A stretch of DNA of 64,000 nucleotides from Fistulifera solaris (lineage: Eukaryota > Bacillariophyta > Bacillariophyceae > Naviculales > Stauroneidaceae), in contig AP026141.1 in the NCBI GenBank assembly GCA_030295235.1, positions 372,001 to 436,000 on the forward strand. Direction: 5' to 3'. Shown piece by piece: positions 22,701 to 34,479 of this stretch. Position numbers and translations under genes: made by a program. Positions within the stretch are counted from its first letter, which is position 1; every line of letters begins with the position of its first letter. A model generated the notes under the pieces. It worked only from the letters and a program-made list of their open reading frames with translations, did no database searches and was not told the DNA's origin.

Positions 22701-23152
22701 GATTCAACTTTAATGCATTGTGCTAATAATCAGAGCTGTAGATTGTTATTTTGGCAGTAACAATGCGCTAGAGTCTATGTTCCATAATGAGCGCAATGTT
22801 GCGTTGTCGACTTTTTTCTCGTCATGGTTGATCGCACCGCGAGTGAAGATACAGTGTCTTAAATCGTACGGGTAATCGATATCTACTTTTTAGCGTACTG
22901 TCGTTTCTTCACCCCGTTCACGCACATCAACTTCAAGAAATTTTTCCCTTAGCTCTCTCTAGAGTCTAACTAACAATCTTCAATAGAGCAACGAAGAGCC
23001 GTTTTTGTTATTCTAATTACTTAAATACACCAACTTGGAACATCAATTGCTTCAATCGTTGCATAAGCTGCATGGTATGCTTCGTGACGGAAGGTCTGCG
23101 AAAAGTTTGGAATCAATGTTGCTAAATTATAAAAAGACACGCGTTTCCCATT
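22701..23152. other. Intergenic region
   Basis: AT-rich. No gene or repeat recognised. It holds the promoter of the ankyrin-pseudokinase gene and the 3' region of the first elongase. Confidence 0.4.
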
Positions 23153-24196
23153 TTAATCGGTTTTTTTCGATCGCTTGACTCCCACTTGGTAGCGGCCAAA
23201 GAAGAAAAGAACGAATAAGTACAGATAGCTGCCGTACATGATGAAATTGGGGACAAGGTGGTATTGAACCGACATGAAACATCCGGCCGGCTTTTCGACA
23301 AACAGCAAGTAAGATCCAAATATCGTGACACTCACACCCCCGACCATTTGAGCAATTTGCGCCATGGTGATCCACTTGGCATTCAGCCATTTGGGTTTGA
23401 AATGAACCGCCATGAGGAAATAGTAAAAATACATAATGGCGTGCACGGCGTAGTTCATGACGGCGAAAATAATGGCCGTGGGAGGGTTCATAATGTATCC
23501 TTGCCAGCAAAAGAGAAGAACCGAGATGTGGTGGTACCAGTGTAAGAAGATTAATGGCTTCTTGTGCACCACGATAAAGAAGGTGTCGACCAACTCCCTA
23601 CGACAATGGTGAGTGCCTCGTGTACTTTGAAAAACGCATCAAGTCCAATCAGTCAATTACTTACGGAATTTTGGACAAGACAAAGAACTGCGGGGAAATT
23701 CCAGCGGTTCCACTCCCCACGTTGGATTCGGGATCGTAGCAGAAATTTTCTCTCCAGCTGTAGAACATGTAGTTGTGAATCAAAACGGGCAACAGGCGAC
23801 AGAGACCCCAGAAAGAAAACAGTGAGAGTGAAAAGTTCCAGAGTGCCAGTGTCTTTCGCAGGTTCCAAGCCGGTCGGTTGGCAAAATAGCGGCGTCCGGC
23901 GATGATGGCGACGCCGTAGAATAAGACAACCCAAACGGCCAAGAAAGGACGTTCTCGCATCCAGTCTCGAACAGGAACCGGATCGTACGTCTTCTCGAAA
24001 CTAAAAGCATGAACAAGGTAAGATTACAGTTGTTGATTGAGTTTTTAAGAATTGCCGCATAAACTTACGGCGTCAAGGTTTTCTCGATCCACGGATACAG
24101 ACAACTAAACTCTTCATATTGCACTCCGGCTACATTTGTGCGCACGCACTTTCCGGAAGGGTCCGATGGGTGCCATTGATACATTTGTTCGTCCAT
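23153..24196 (-). CDS. ELOVL6-type very-long-chain fatty-acid elongase (3-ketoacyl-CoA synthase), copy 1
   Basis: Three exons, 24196-24069, 24000-23665 and 23597-23153, give 302 aa with a perfect frame. ELO enzymes condense acyl-CoA with malonyl-CoA in the ER membrane, the first step of fatty-acid elongation. The catalytic histidine box HWYHH (about residues 174-178) sits in VVHKKPLIFLHWYHHISVLL, and this together with YAVHAIMYFYYFLMA is the ELOVL6-like pattern used for saturated and monounsaturated C12-C18 chains; this substrate preference is inference from the family. Several hydrophobic segments and a basic C-terminus (VKRSKKTD) fit ER residence. It is arranged head-to-head with copy 2 and shares its exon structure: exon 2 is 336 nt in all three copies and both introns are in phase 2. 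Confidence 0.9.
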
Positions 24197-24907
24197 GTCG
24201 ATTGTGTGATGATAATTCTTGTATTGTAATAGAAAGAAAAGGTTGCCCCAAGTCTCGTCGTCGTTGCAAGCCTTCTTATTGTGGGGTAATTGTACGAGAG
24301 GAGAGGGCTTTGATTGCGGGGGTCGTCGAACGTCATTTCCGCCTTAAGACGGGGAGGAGCGAAAGCGATTCGTCGAAATGTTTAGCTAGTACAACAAAGT
24401 AGGAAGTGGTAGTAATATCTCCTCTATCTGCGCTGATTTGTAGACGCAATGGCGCGAATCCTTTAAATATTGATTTATATAGCCATAAAGTCGTGGGTAT
24501 CACTTTAAGCACGAAACGTCCGACTTCCCTTGTTATGCCAGAATTACGAGTATCTAAGGAATAGTGCCGTTGAGAAAAATGACGCGAAGAAACAGTAAAG
24601 TCATTCCGAGGTACGACATGGGAATAGTACTTTCGTATCGTGAGTTTAACGTCGGATTGACTAACTAAAATAATCGCTAAATGATAAACTGAAACGACAT
24701 CGCGGTATCCGTTGAAGAGCGGACCTCTCTTTTTTGGAGATGACAATGCCCCGAGAAATTTGGGGTGCGACGTGCGACGCAACGTTCTCGGCATCATCAT
24801 CATCAACAACAACAAAGGCTTCGTCGTCTCTTCCTTACCAGTACATTGCAGCTCACAAGATCTCAAGCAGCTATCATCGAAAGAGTTTGTTGACTGTGTA
24901 AAGAAAA
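24197..24907. other. Divergent promoter region between elongase copies 1 and 2
   Basis: No gene. A 177-codon minus-strand frame at 24333-24866 lacks any family feature and is probably chance. The region must carry both promoters. Confidence 0.45.
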
Positions 24908-25992
24908 ATGGTGGAAAAAATTCAATATCCCGGTTTGAGCGATCCCTCGTTGCAGCACTGTGTCCGTTTCAATTCGGGAAATCAAAAGTATTTGGATTTC
25001 GCATGTCTGTTTCCTACCTTTGGAAAGACCTATCTTCCGTGAGTAACTACATTTGTTTGTTGAGAGAGAAAGGATTATTCTTGAGATGTACACTCACATA
25101 TTCGTTACTTTCATTTTCGTCGTCATCGACTATACGTCAGGTTCGAACTGAACTACGACCCGGTCGGTCCCCGTGATTGGATGAAGGACAATTTCTGGGT
25201 TCCCGTTGCATGCGCTATCATTTATGCTATTGCTATTTTCTGGGGACGTTCGTACTTTGAGAAACGAGCCGCATGGAACTGGCGGGCTCCCTTGGCCTTG
25301 TGGAATTTCGGACTTTCGCTCTTTTCGACGATTGGCTTTCTCCGGGTGGCTCCCTTTGTGTTGTTCAACATCTACTCGTACACCTTGAGAGAAAATTGCT
25401 GCTTTGATCCGGAAAGTCACGTGGGAAGTGGAGCCACCGGATTCTGGTCGCAGATGTTTGTCTTGTCGAAAATTCCGTAAGTCGTCCTTGTCAATCTCCC
25501 TCTCTTCATCGCACAACACTTTTTCTGACATTCGGCGACAGTGAACTCTTTGATACCTTCTTTATTGTGATTCACAAGAAACCTCTTATGTTCCTTCATT
25601 GGTATCATCACATTTCGGTGCTTCTCTTCACTTGGCATGCTTATGTGAACAACTCGCCGACGGGTGCTTTTTTCATCTCCATGAACTATGGTGTTCACGC
25701 AATGATGTATTTCTATTACTTCCTCATGGCGGTTAGAATGAAGCCCAAGTGGTTCAATCCGATCTGGATTACGGTGGCACAAATTTCCCAAATGTTCGTC
25801 GGGGTGTTCTTGACCGTCTATACGACGTATATTCTCCATGTTGAAGAACGCGAAGATTGCTTGATGAGAAAAGATATCAACCAGTCGGCTTTAGTCATGT
25901 ACGGAAGTTATTTGTTCTTGTTCTGCAAGTTCTTCTTTGAGCGATATTACATTCGAGGAAAACCGAGCAAGACGTCCAAAAAAGTAAATTAA
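24908..25992 (+). CDS. ELOVL6-type fatty-acid elongase, copy 2
   Basis: Exons 24908-25038, 25141-25476 and 25542-25992 (introns 102 and 65 bp) give 305 aa with no correction needed. It carries the same landmarks as copy 1: YDPVGPRDWMKDNFWVPV after the first intron, RENCCFDPESHVGSGATGFW, the box HWYHH in VIHKKPLMFLHWYHHISVLL and YGVHAMMYFYYFLMA. The C-terminus is basic (GKPSKTSKKVN), which may serve as an ER-retention tail. The role is the condensation step of acyl-CoA elongation in the ER. Similarity to copies 1 and 3 across the whole protein, with the same intron sites, indicates local duplication followed by substantial divergence, most marked in exon 1. Confidence 0.9.
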
Positions 25993-26878
25993 TCGTTTGT
26001 TCGGGCCTGCTAAGTTACGTGCTTTACTATAAAATTGATGAGTTTATTATGTCTTATGCCGTGATTTGAAGTAGGACGGATGCCGATCATTAGTTCGGGA
26101 ATTAAGGCGGTACATCTCTGAGATCGACTTTGAAGGAGGTTTGAGGTGAAAAATTGTGCAGAACCAATATTCTGATGTCATCGAGAACATTTGATTCAGC
26201 CGCTCTTTCTGGTTTCGCGCTTTAAGTTTAGTTCTGGTGTCGTCTAGACTAGTATACCTGGTAGTCTGAGGGAGCAAACGAAATCATAATCGGCTCGTGA
26301 GTCATGAAGATAGTCAAAAAGGGTTACGGGTTGATGGTTTTTCATTTGGGTACCGGTTGGGGGTAGAACTATCTCCAAAAAGTAAAAGCCATCTTGAGTA
26401 ATGTAAGCACAAATACTGCTCATTTATCTATCAAACGTCATCGTTTTTCGGATTAGAGATCCGTTAATAGCTAAATTTTTCATCAGTCATACTTTGAAAT
26501 GTCATTCCCTTCATGCGACGTTTTTAGCTTAGCACTTGCTACTTTTGACAAAAGGAATGCATTCGAGGGTTTCTTGTTTTGCATGATGACGGTCGGCGTG
26601 AGGATTGGACTGTCACGTCCCGACTATATATGAAACAGTAGCCAGGAACGGTCATCTGTTCTATTACATCTTATACAGATCGAAGTCAGACTTGATCTTG
26701 TATGATTCGCAAGTGCCGTATTCTCGAGAACGAACAAAAGCATTGGGTCCGTCGGTTTTTCATCGCCATCGTCACCTCCTCACGTCGACATTCATTCATC
26801 CAACCTTACATTCTCCTTTTGAGAGACGATTCTTATTATTGACTTGCTGGCTAGCTCCACGCGACGAGCTCCCTAAGT
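25993..26878. other. Intergenic region between elongase copies 2 and 3
   Basis: I see no gene. The longest frames (minus 26047-26277, plus 26605-26889) have no recognisable content. Confidence 0.4.
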
Positions 26879-28007
26879 ATGGCTGTTGATCCCTGTCTCG
26901 CCGTCAATGGCGACAACCTTGAGTACCGAGAATTCTCCTGTCTTTACCCTCAAGTAGAGCACTTGTACACAAGGTGCGTTGCTGCTACAACATTATAATC
27001 TCCTGAGGACTTTAATTTTCCTTTATTTCCAAGGTCTTGTGACGAACAAGACGTCCATTGTTGTGCAGAGCATGTACATGAGCCATGCCTTCGATTTTGC
27101 GCCTCGTCATTCCTAATCTTACTTACTTTTGTCTTTTGCACTCGACAGCTTTGAGAAATTCTATGACCCTATTCCCTTGTTGAACTGGATGAAAGGGCAG
27201 CCGGGTATTCCGGTTGCGGCGTGTATCATTTATGCAGTATCGATCTATTACGGTCAGGCTTACTTTGCCAAGCGCGATCGTTGGAACTGGCGAAATACTC
27301 TGGCCGTGTGGAATCTATTTCTGAGCGTCTTTTCGTTTGTGGGCATGTTACGTACCGCGCCGCACTTGTTTCACAACTTGACGCACCTTTCGTTCCGTGA
27401 CAATATGTGCCTGGATCCCCGAACCACGTACGGCAGTGGAAGCACGGGATTGTGGGTGCAGTTGTTCATCTTGTCCAAGTTTCCGTAAGTAGTGCTGCCC
27501 GTCTTTATTTAAGAATCTTTCGCGACGGCTCTAATTCGCTCGGTCTTGATCTCTTACTTTTCACAGTGAACTGATCGACACCTTCTTCATTGTGATTCAC
27601 AAGAAGCCCCTCATTTTCCTGCACTGGTATCACCACATCACGGTGCTCTTATACTGCTGGCATTCGTACGTTACGACATCCCCGACGGGTATTATTTTCA
27701 CTGCCATGAACTATACGGTTCATGCTACCATGTACGGCTATTACTTTCTCATGGCCCTTCGAATGAAACCCAAGTGGTTCAATCCTATGGTCATCACTGC
27801 GATGCAGATTAGTCAAATGGTCGTCGGAGTGGCCACGACCATTGTGAGCTATTACTACTTCTTAACGGATGCCGAATGTGCTTTGGATCGGGGCAACAAC
27901 ATTGCGGCCTTTCTCATGTACGGAAGTTACTTGTTCCTCTTCTGTCAGTTCTTTTCTCGAGATACTTTTCGCTCAAGAGCTCGCCTGTCAAAAAGAAGAC
28001 AGTTTAA
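26879..28007 (+). CDS. ELOVL6-type fatty-acid elongase, copy 3
   Basis: Exons 26879-26973, 27149-27484 and 27567-28007 (introns 175 and 82 bp) give 290 aa. The middle exon is again 336 nt. Markers are YDPIPLLNWMKGQPG, FRDNMCLDPRTTYGSGSTG, the box HWYHH in VIHKKPLIFLHWYHHITVLL and YTVHATMYGYYFLMA. The literal sequence changes frame at a T4 run, 27952-27955, and would run on to 28059 with an unrelated end. With five T it reads FCQFFFSRYFSLKSSPVKKKTV and stops at 28007, a basic tail like those of the other two copies. I therefore place the stop at 28007. The first exon (MAVDPCLAVNGDNLEYREF) differs most from its paralogues. Confidence 0.88.
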
Positions 28008-28574
28008 AAGATTGTGTTTCTTCTATCCGCTACTTTTTGTCTGGCTCTTGGACGTTTGAAATAATCTATAAAAGAAAATCAATAATAGGACTGCTGGACT
28101 GCTGTACTCACTTAGAAAAACTTTCAGCGTTTTGGTAGTTCATGCAGCTCGTCCTATTCTATAAAAAAAAAGCGAGAATAGTCTAGATCATATTTCGTAC
28201 CTCCGTACACTGTATATGACAGCTAGGACGTAGTGATTTTACACTTCAGAAAATGCTGATCAATGAACATTCTTCATCTAGATTTTGCTCTTTGGCTTTA
28301 GCTCTGGGCTACCGGTAGCTCGGAGCTCGGGGTTCAGAGATCCAGTACCAATACGACAGATGAAAGCTATGTCGAAAATTTTCTATCTCGTGACTTGTTT
28401 TGCGTGACTTGCTTTAATGTCGTTCTCATTTTTTGCCATTGATCGTCCTCTTCGATCTTCGATAGACCTATAGTTTGAAAGTATTGTTATCGCAATCGGG
28501 AGCAGGAGGAGCTCTCTTCTATTAAACTGCTTGTTCATACAGCAAAGTATTATTTTCAGCAAAGTTGTAACGAA
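28008..28574. other. Intergenic region
   Basis: 3' region of elongase copy 3 and promoter of the oxidoreductase. Nothing else recognised; a tRNA-like stretch near 28300 was examined and does not fold as one. Confidence 0.4.
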
Positions 28575-29678
28575 ATGAGTCCAGCCAAAGTAGCCGTCAT
28601 CGGGGCCGGTTGGTGGTCGCAGGGATGGCATTTGCGCCATTTGGACGCGAATCCGAATTGCGACCTGGTTGCCATCGTAGATCTAGAAGAACAAATGAAC
28701 CCCGACTTGGATTCGCTGACGACTCTTTCCGAGAAGTACCACTGCCGGAAATACTATTCTGTCGAAGATCTGTTACAAAATGAAGAGTTGGATGGCGTGA
28801 TCGTAGCGACGCCCCATGCGACACACTACGAGATCGGAAAATGTATTGTGAACGCGCAAAAGAATATTCATATTTTAATGGAAAAGCCCATGACGACGGT
28901 ATTATCCGATGCACGCGAATTGTTGAAAATGGTACAGCACTACAAGCCGTCGTTTCTGGTCAATCACACGGCCAACTATCGCACACAAGCCCAACAGGCG
29001 CGAGACATTTTAGGGACAGGACAAATCGGTCGAATTCGACACGTTTCGGCGTTCTTTGCCTCGCCGTTAAAGTCGATCTTTCAAAACGAAAGTCGTAAAG
29101 ATTGGAATGAGCCATCCAAGGGGATGTTGGGCAATGGCTTTACGTACGGCCAGATGACTCATCTGGTGGCATGGATTTTCCACGTGTGCACGGACCTAAA
29201 TCCTTGTAGTGTTTCTTGTCATATGACACACTGCCCAAAGACGGGTGCGGATATTGCTGTGGCGGCTACCGTAACTTGTGACAAAGATGCGGTAATGAGT
29301 ATTTCGGGTACATCGTTGTTGCCCGGCGATGCGCATCATGATCCACCGGTCGGAAAACGTGTGCGCATTGAAATCTATGGTGAGGAGGGTGCCTTGTTTT
29401 ATAGTGGTGTTGATACGGATCCGTCGTCTGGAAAGTTGGAAGTGGTGGATGTCGAGGGGAACTTTATCACCCAAAATGAGCGGTTTGATTTTGAAAACAC
29501 GGATAATACGGGTACTGGTCCCGAGTCACTGCAGAATTGGATCAAGGCGTGTAACGGGGAAACGGATTACTATGTGGGAGCCGATTGTGAACTCGGAATG
29601 AAAGCAGTAGCAGTAGTGGCGGCCATGTACGAAAGTCACCATAACGACCAGACCGCGGTAATTGATTTGGTCTCCTAA
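28575..29678 (+). CDS. Gfo/Idh/MocA-family NAD(P)-dependent oxidoreductase
   Basis: 367 aa in one exon, the usual length for the family. The N-terminus is a Rossmann fold with VAVIGAGWWSQGWHLRHL; LDGVIVATPHATHYEIGKC and ILMEKPMTTV follow, the latter containing the E-K-P motif whose lysine takes part in catalysis. The C-terminal half has the alpha/beta GFO_IDH_MocA substrate domain, with GNGFTYGQMTHLVAWIF and an R-I-E-I-Y-G-E-E-G segment. Members oxidise or reduce sugars, inositol and related cyclic compounds; the substrate cannot be inferred. There is no clear targeting sequence, so the cytosol is likely. Confidence 0.85.
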   Translation: MSPAKVAVIGAGWWSQGWHLRHLDANPNCDLVAIVDLEEQMNPDLDSLTTLSEKYHCRKYYSVEDLLQNEELDGVIVATPHATHYEIGKCIVNAQKNIHILMEKPMTTVLSDARELLKMVQHYKPSFLVNHTANYRTQAQQARDILGTGQIGRIRHVSAFFASPLKSIFQNESRKDWNEPSKGMLGNGFTYGQMTHLVAWIFHVCTDLNPCSVSCHMTHCPKTGADIAVAATVTCDKDAVMSISGTSLLPGDAHHDPPVGKRVRIEIYGEEGALFYSGVDTDPSSGKLEVVDVEGNFITQNERFDFENTDNTGTGPESLQNWIKACNGETDYYVGADCELGMKAVAVVAAMYESHHNDQTAVIDLVS

Positions 29679-29984
29679 TTCCTTATGTTTGTGAAAAGAC
29701 TTGATAAATGATTGCAAAAAAATGTTGATAAGATTGTCTTTCGGGCATGTAGACTAGAGAAGACCTACTGTACGGATGTCGGAAAACACTTTTTCTCGTT
29801 AAATTATCCAGGACTCTCCAGTCACGATCCGTATGACTGTCGTCCGCGTTCATAGTAGTCGGTTCGTGTCACCGCGTACTGTACCAGTAAGGTATTTATC
29901 ACCATAATTTTTCTTGGATCATCGCAAAACTTTTTTGCATTTCAGTCTTCTGTTTTCCGACGGAAAGAGTCGTCCGAACGCACC
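29679..29984. other. Intergenic region
   Basis: No gene or repeat seen. Leader of the XRN gene. Confidence 0.4.
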
Positions 29985-32900
29985 ATGGGAGTCCCGAAAT
30001 TCTTCCGATGGCTTTCCGAACGCTATCCCAGAATCATTCAGCGTCATGGGAGTCGCCCTACGAGCGCTACGTGTCAGGAGCATTTCGGAAAGCCACCACC
30101 CGACTATTTGCCTCCGCCGGATCCGCTCTCGGAATGCGGCTTGGCACCGGAAATCGACCGTCTGTACATTGATATGAATGGGATCATTCATGGATGTTCC
30201 CATAATAATGCCGATCTCGAGTTGAATCCGGACGCCGAAGGAGAAGCGGATATTTCCGAAGAAGAGATCTTTCGAAATGTGTCGTACTATTTAGACCGGA
30301 TCATCAAGGATATCGCGCAACCAAAAGAACTTGTCTACATGGCGATTGATGGTGTGGCGCCCCGTGCCAAATTAAATCAACAACGAGCTAGAAGGTACAG
30401 GTCGGGTCAGGAGGGAGAGATTGAACAGACCGTCTACGACGCTCACATCAAAGCCATGGAACGCGAGCAAGATGAGATGAAAAAACTCAAGGAAGCAAAA
30501 GAAAGGGATAGTCAGGAATACTCTGCAGCTGGGGACGAAAAAGTAAAGGAAATTCAACCGGGTCGTTTTACGGGCAAGTTTGAAACGGTTGAGGGCTCGT
30601 CGTATTCTGAAGGTGCCGAAGGCGACAAGAAAAAAGTTTCACTCGAATACCATCACTCCGGGCACCGAGTTTTTCCAGCGTTGCACCGATTATTTGGAGC
30701 AATTCATCAAAGATAAAGTAGCTCATGATCCTGCGTGGCAGAATTTGACCATTGTCTTTTCGGGTCCTCATGTACCCGGCGAAGGTGAACACAAAATCAT
30801 GCAATTCATGCGTGAGCAACAAGCCAAAGATGATTACAATCCCAACCTCCGTCACTGTATCGTGGGTCAGGATGGTGACTTGGTCATGTTGGGTTTGGCC
30901 ACGCATGAACCAAATCTGGTTTTACTGAGAGAACAAGTCGTATTTTCCAAGCGGGCCTTGCAAGCGGAGCGACTCTCGCAAAAGTACGGTCTTGATATGT
31001 ACATTCACAATCCGAACTTTGAATTCATGCACATGAATTTGCTTCGGGACTATTTGGCTTTGGAGTTCCGAACTTCGAACGTCTTCCCGAACTCGTCCTT
31101 TGATCTGGAACACACGGTCGACGACTTTGTTTTCATGACATTTCTGGTTGGAAATGATTTCCTTCCGCACATGCCGGCGATGGATATCGCCGACGAAGCA
31201 TTTGATCTAATCTTTTCACGTACCGTGAATTGAGAAAAAAGTGGCTTCGGCAAAGCAACAAACGTCCTGGACTGGTTCCTTATCTGACACATGAGGGCAA
31301 TATAGTGTCAGGACGTCGTTTGGAGGAATTTCTGACTCTTCTTGGTCAACATGAACTCCACTATTATGACTACAAGAAAACAAACGAGAATTTGGAAGAA
31401 ACAAGACGAGTTGAGGATAAGTATGGCTACGACTTTACCCCGAGTGACGATGTTATTGTCTCAAAAGAAGAGTCCGATCGTGCCCGTTTTCGAGAAATGA
31501 TACGCAAAAATCTGGAAGATGATACCAGTGATGTTGAATTGCAAACACCGGACCAAGCGGAGTTTTTCACGCCAGTACTCTCTGGCCCGTTGCACAGACG
31601 CCGGGCTATCGCTGGCGACGAGCCGGGTGTAGATGGTGAAGGTGCCGGGTTATTTACGCGTATGGGAAGCTTATTGCAATACTCAATCGCGTCAGATGAT
31701 TCCGGTAGCACTTCGTTCCAGATCGATGACCAAGACGTGAAAGGAAGGTACTACTACGATAAATTTGGATTTTCGCCATTCGATGCAGAGAAACACGTTG
31801 CACTTCGGAAAGCGTACATAGAGGGGCTCGTGTGGAACTTGAAATACTATTACGAAGGGTGTGTTTCGTGGGAGTGGTATTATCCATACCACTACGGTCC
31901 CATGTTGAGCGATCTTGTTGGTTTAGAGAAAATTTTGAAAGAAATCTCGTTTGAAGGGAAGATGGGTGAACCTCTGAAGCCTTTCGAACAACTTATGGCT
32001 TGCATGCCACCTTCTCATGCAAAATTACTTCCCGAGCCCTATCGGCCTCTTATGACAGACGACAACTCACCCATCGCATCATTCTATCCGCGTACCTTTA
32101 CAATCGATATGAATGGAAAACGATGGCCTTGGGAGGCTGTGGTTCTTTTGCCTTTCATTGATAGCAAGCGTCTCATTGAAGCGGCGAAATCGGTTGACTC
32201 CTCGTTGCTCTCAGCGGAGGAATTAAATCGCAATAGGCAAGGCGAGCCAGTGGTGTTTCAACGACTGGCAGATAATAGGGATGCCTCTTTTGAGAGCAAG
32301 ATTGAGGTGACGCCGTTTTCGTCCAGCATTTTACACTATGCTGGTCACCGGTTACCACTCTTTCGACCAAAGCTTAAAGATGGTATCCAGGTACCGCTTG
32401 GTGGTCGTCCGACATTATGTGACGGGCTTGTTGAAAGTGTGATGCTTCGATCTGTACATCTCAATGTTCATGGTATGCAGAGTCGGTACAAAACGGCTTG
32501 TTTGGAGCTCAGAAATGAAGCACCGGAGGTTCTTCCTGCCGAAACTATAGCCCCTCATCTAATCGGGACAGTTGTCTACATTGATTACCCCCATCTGACG
32601 GAAGCTTTTGTCACGGCCGTCTCTGATCAGCAATGCATCGTTCGAGGTAACAAAACGAAGCGTCCGTGGTCGCTGAAAGAAGCTGCTGACCGCAAAATCG
32701 AAAAAAGGCGATTGATGAAGAAGTTTTTCTTTGGAGACCAATTACCAGGTTCTGGAGGTATTTCATTCGGTAAACTAGATAGCATGATGGAGATGGAGAC
32801 AGTGCTTCATGTTCGCCCGCTGCGTGGACTTGAAACACTGCATGATGGGAGAGTTGTGAAGACTTTCGCTAAGTTTGAGGTAGAAGTACCACTATTCGTT

Positions 32901-33097
32901 ACGTCGTTCCTTCCTCGCGAAGATGACAAAAGACTTGTAGGTATACCAGTCAAACTCGAAGAAGACCCTTTTATTCCACCAAGACGCTTGTGAGTAAACG
33001 AATGTTGAGAGGAGAAGAGGATGCAGCTCAAGCATCGAAGCGTTTGGTGAAAGGATCTGGCGCTTTTTCGTACACCATGAGGCGCCCCGTAAAATAA
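29985..33097 (+). CDS. XRN1-like 5'-3' exoribonuclease
   Basis: About 1,037 aa. XRN enzymes degrade decapped or uncapped RNA 5'-3'. The start MGVPKFFRWLSERYPRI is the family signature, followed by LYIDMNGIIHGCSHN, YMAIDGVAPRAKLNQQRARR and PGEGEHKIMQFMREQQ, which carry the acidic active-site residues. VGNDFLPHMPAMDI and the second conserved region (YYYEGCVSWEWYYPYHYGPM, PFEQLMACMPP, PWEAVVLLPFID) complete the catalytic core. The overall layout is closer to XRN1 than XRN2, but the protein lacks the long XRN1 C-terminal extension. Three homopolymer sites break the frame: A6 at 30630-30635 (one too many), T4 at 31213-31216 (one too few) and T2 at 32988-32989 (one too few). Correcting the last replaces an early TGA by a basic end, FVSKRMLRGEEDAAQASKR, that stops at 33097. 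The end is less certain than the core. Confidence 0.85.
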
Positions 33098-33210
33098 GTT
33101 CGCGTGCATTTCATTCGAATGCAGCTGAGTTTTCATTTCAATCCAATTTTTCGACAATCTCGAATATTCCTTTCGGAAGGAAGGGTCTTGCTGAGCGCCC
33201 CATTGCCAGG

Positions 33211-34157
33211 ATGACACCGAACTCAAGCTTGTCACAGAGAGCCGCTTTCCGACCCAACTTTATGGGTACACGGCACACCTCCTTCGGTGGCAGCAAAGGT
33301 TTCTCCCTTTGTTTTGTGATTGGACTTTCGTTCTTTGCTAATGCCTATGCGTCCATCTTGGGTCCTATGGGCAATGAATATTTTGCTTCTTCGCATCCAG
33401 CTCTCAGTCAAATTCCGAAGATGACCGAGGATGCTTCGGGCTACGGGTTGGTGACGCGTTCTACACCTCCTCTGGAGTTTGAGCATGGCACAACCACACT
33501 CTCTTTCTATTCCAAGGAGGAATCATCGCTGCTGTGGACTCGAGAGCCAGTTTAGGAAGTTTCGTCGGTTCCAAGACGGTCCAAAAGGTTCTCCCCATTA
33601 ACTCGCACATCATTGGGACCATGGCCGGCGGTGCGGCCGATTGCAGTTACTGGATTCGTCTGGTCTCGCAGGAAGCGTCGTTTTACGAGCTTTCTCGTTC
33701 ACGTCGCATTTCGGTGACGCGCGTGGCAACTCTTTTGAGTAATGCACTGTATCAGAATCGGAATCTGGGTTTGTCAGTGGGCACCATGATTATGGGTTAC
33801 GACGAAGACGACGAAGCGAGTCCTCCCAAAATTTACTATGTCGACGATTCCGGTGCTCGTATCTCCGGCGACATGTTTGCCGTCGGTTCGGGGAGTACAT
33901 TTGCATTGGGCATTCTTGATACCGAACGGAAGTACGAAATGACTGTAGAAGAAGCAATTGATCTGGGCATCAAAGCGATCCGGCATGCAACTTTCCGAGA
34001 TGCGTATTCTGGAGGTTTTATCAATGTCTTTTTGATTACACGGAACGAGGGCTGGCGGCGTGTGTATAGTGAAGACTTATCGCGGTTTTTACGAGACCCA
34101 AGCAGCGGAAATCGCATCCCTCTGGAGCCAGAGCAGGATGCAAAACAAGAACAATAG
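33211..34157 (+). CDS. PSMB5: Proteasome subunit beta type-5 (chymotrypsin-like catalytic subunit)
   Basis: About 315 aa. A 93-residue propeptide ends in FEHG, and the mature protein starts with the catalytic threonine TTTLSFYFQGG (Thr94), as in all beta5 subunits. Next come AAVDSRASLGSF and GSKTVQKVLPINSHIIGTMA, which carry the conserved Asp17, Arg19 and Lys33 equivalents, and later AFRDAYSGGFINVFLI. The subunit cleaves after hydrophobic residues in the 20S core. The frame is broken at T2 (33510-33511), right behind the active-site Thr; with three T the canonical sequence results. Because this protein is essential and otherwise perfectly conserved, the break is the best internal proof that the homopolymer shifts are errors. 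Confidence 0.92.
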
Positions 34158-34479
34158 AGTAAACATTGTAGGGGTCCTGAAAAGGATTAGGAACCATAAC
34201 TAGAGAGTCGGTTTTACCTGGCGTCAGTCTATAGAACATAGAACGCCGTGTGCCGTGTATGTGTCAACTAATTTGTGGGTCACGAGTGAGTCATGAGTCC
34301 TGAAGAAGTTTCGAAAATAGCTAGACTGATACCAGTACGACTCGATACGTTGTCCGGAGGCCGTCGTTTTATTGTCGTTGGCAGTTGTGGCAAAGTTGTT
34401 AAAAAGGCCGATGAAACGAATCTCATTGCCTCCTCTGACAACATTGTTTAACACAAAAACAAGATTTATCTAATCCAAC
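34158..34479. other. Intergenic region
   Basis: No gene seen. 3' end of beta5 and promoter of APRT. Confidence 0.4.

Noticed and set aside
24333-24866. 177-codon minus-strand frame between two elongases
   Set aside because: Falls in a divergent promoter, with low-complexity start and no recognised motif.
28280-28350. tRNA-like stretch with GGGGTTCAGAGATCC
   Set aside because: The T-arm does not pair and no acceptor or anticodon stem can be built around it.
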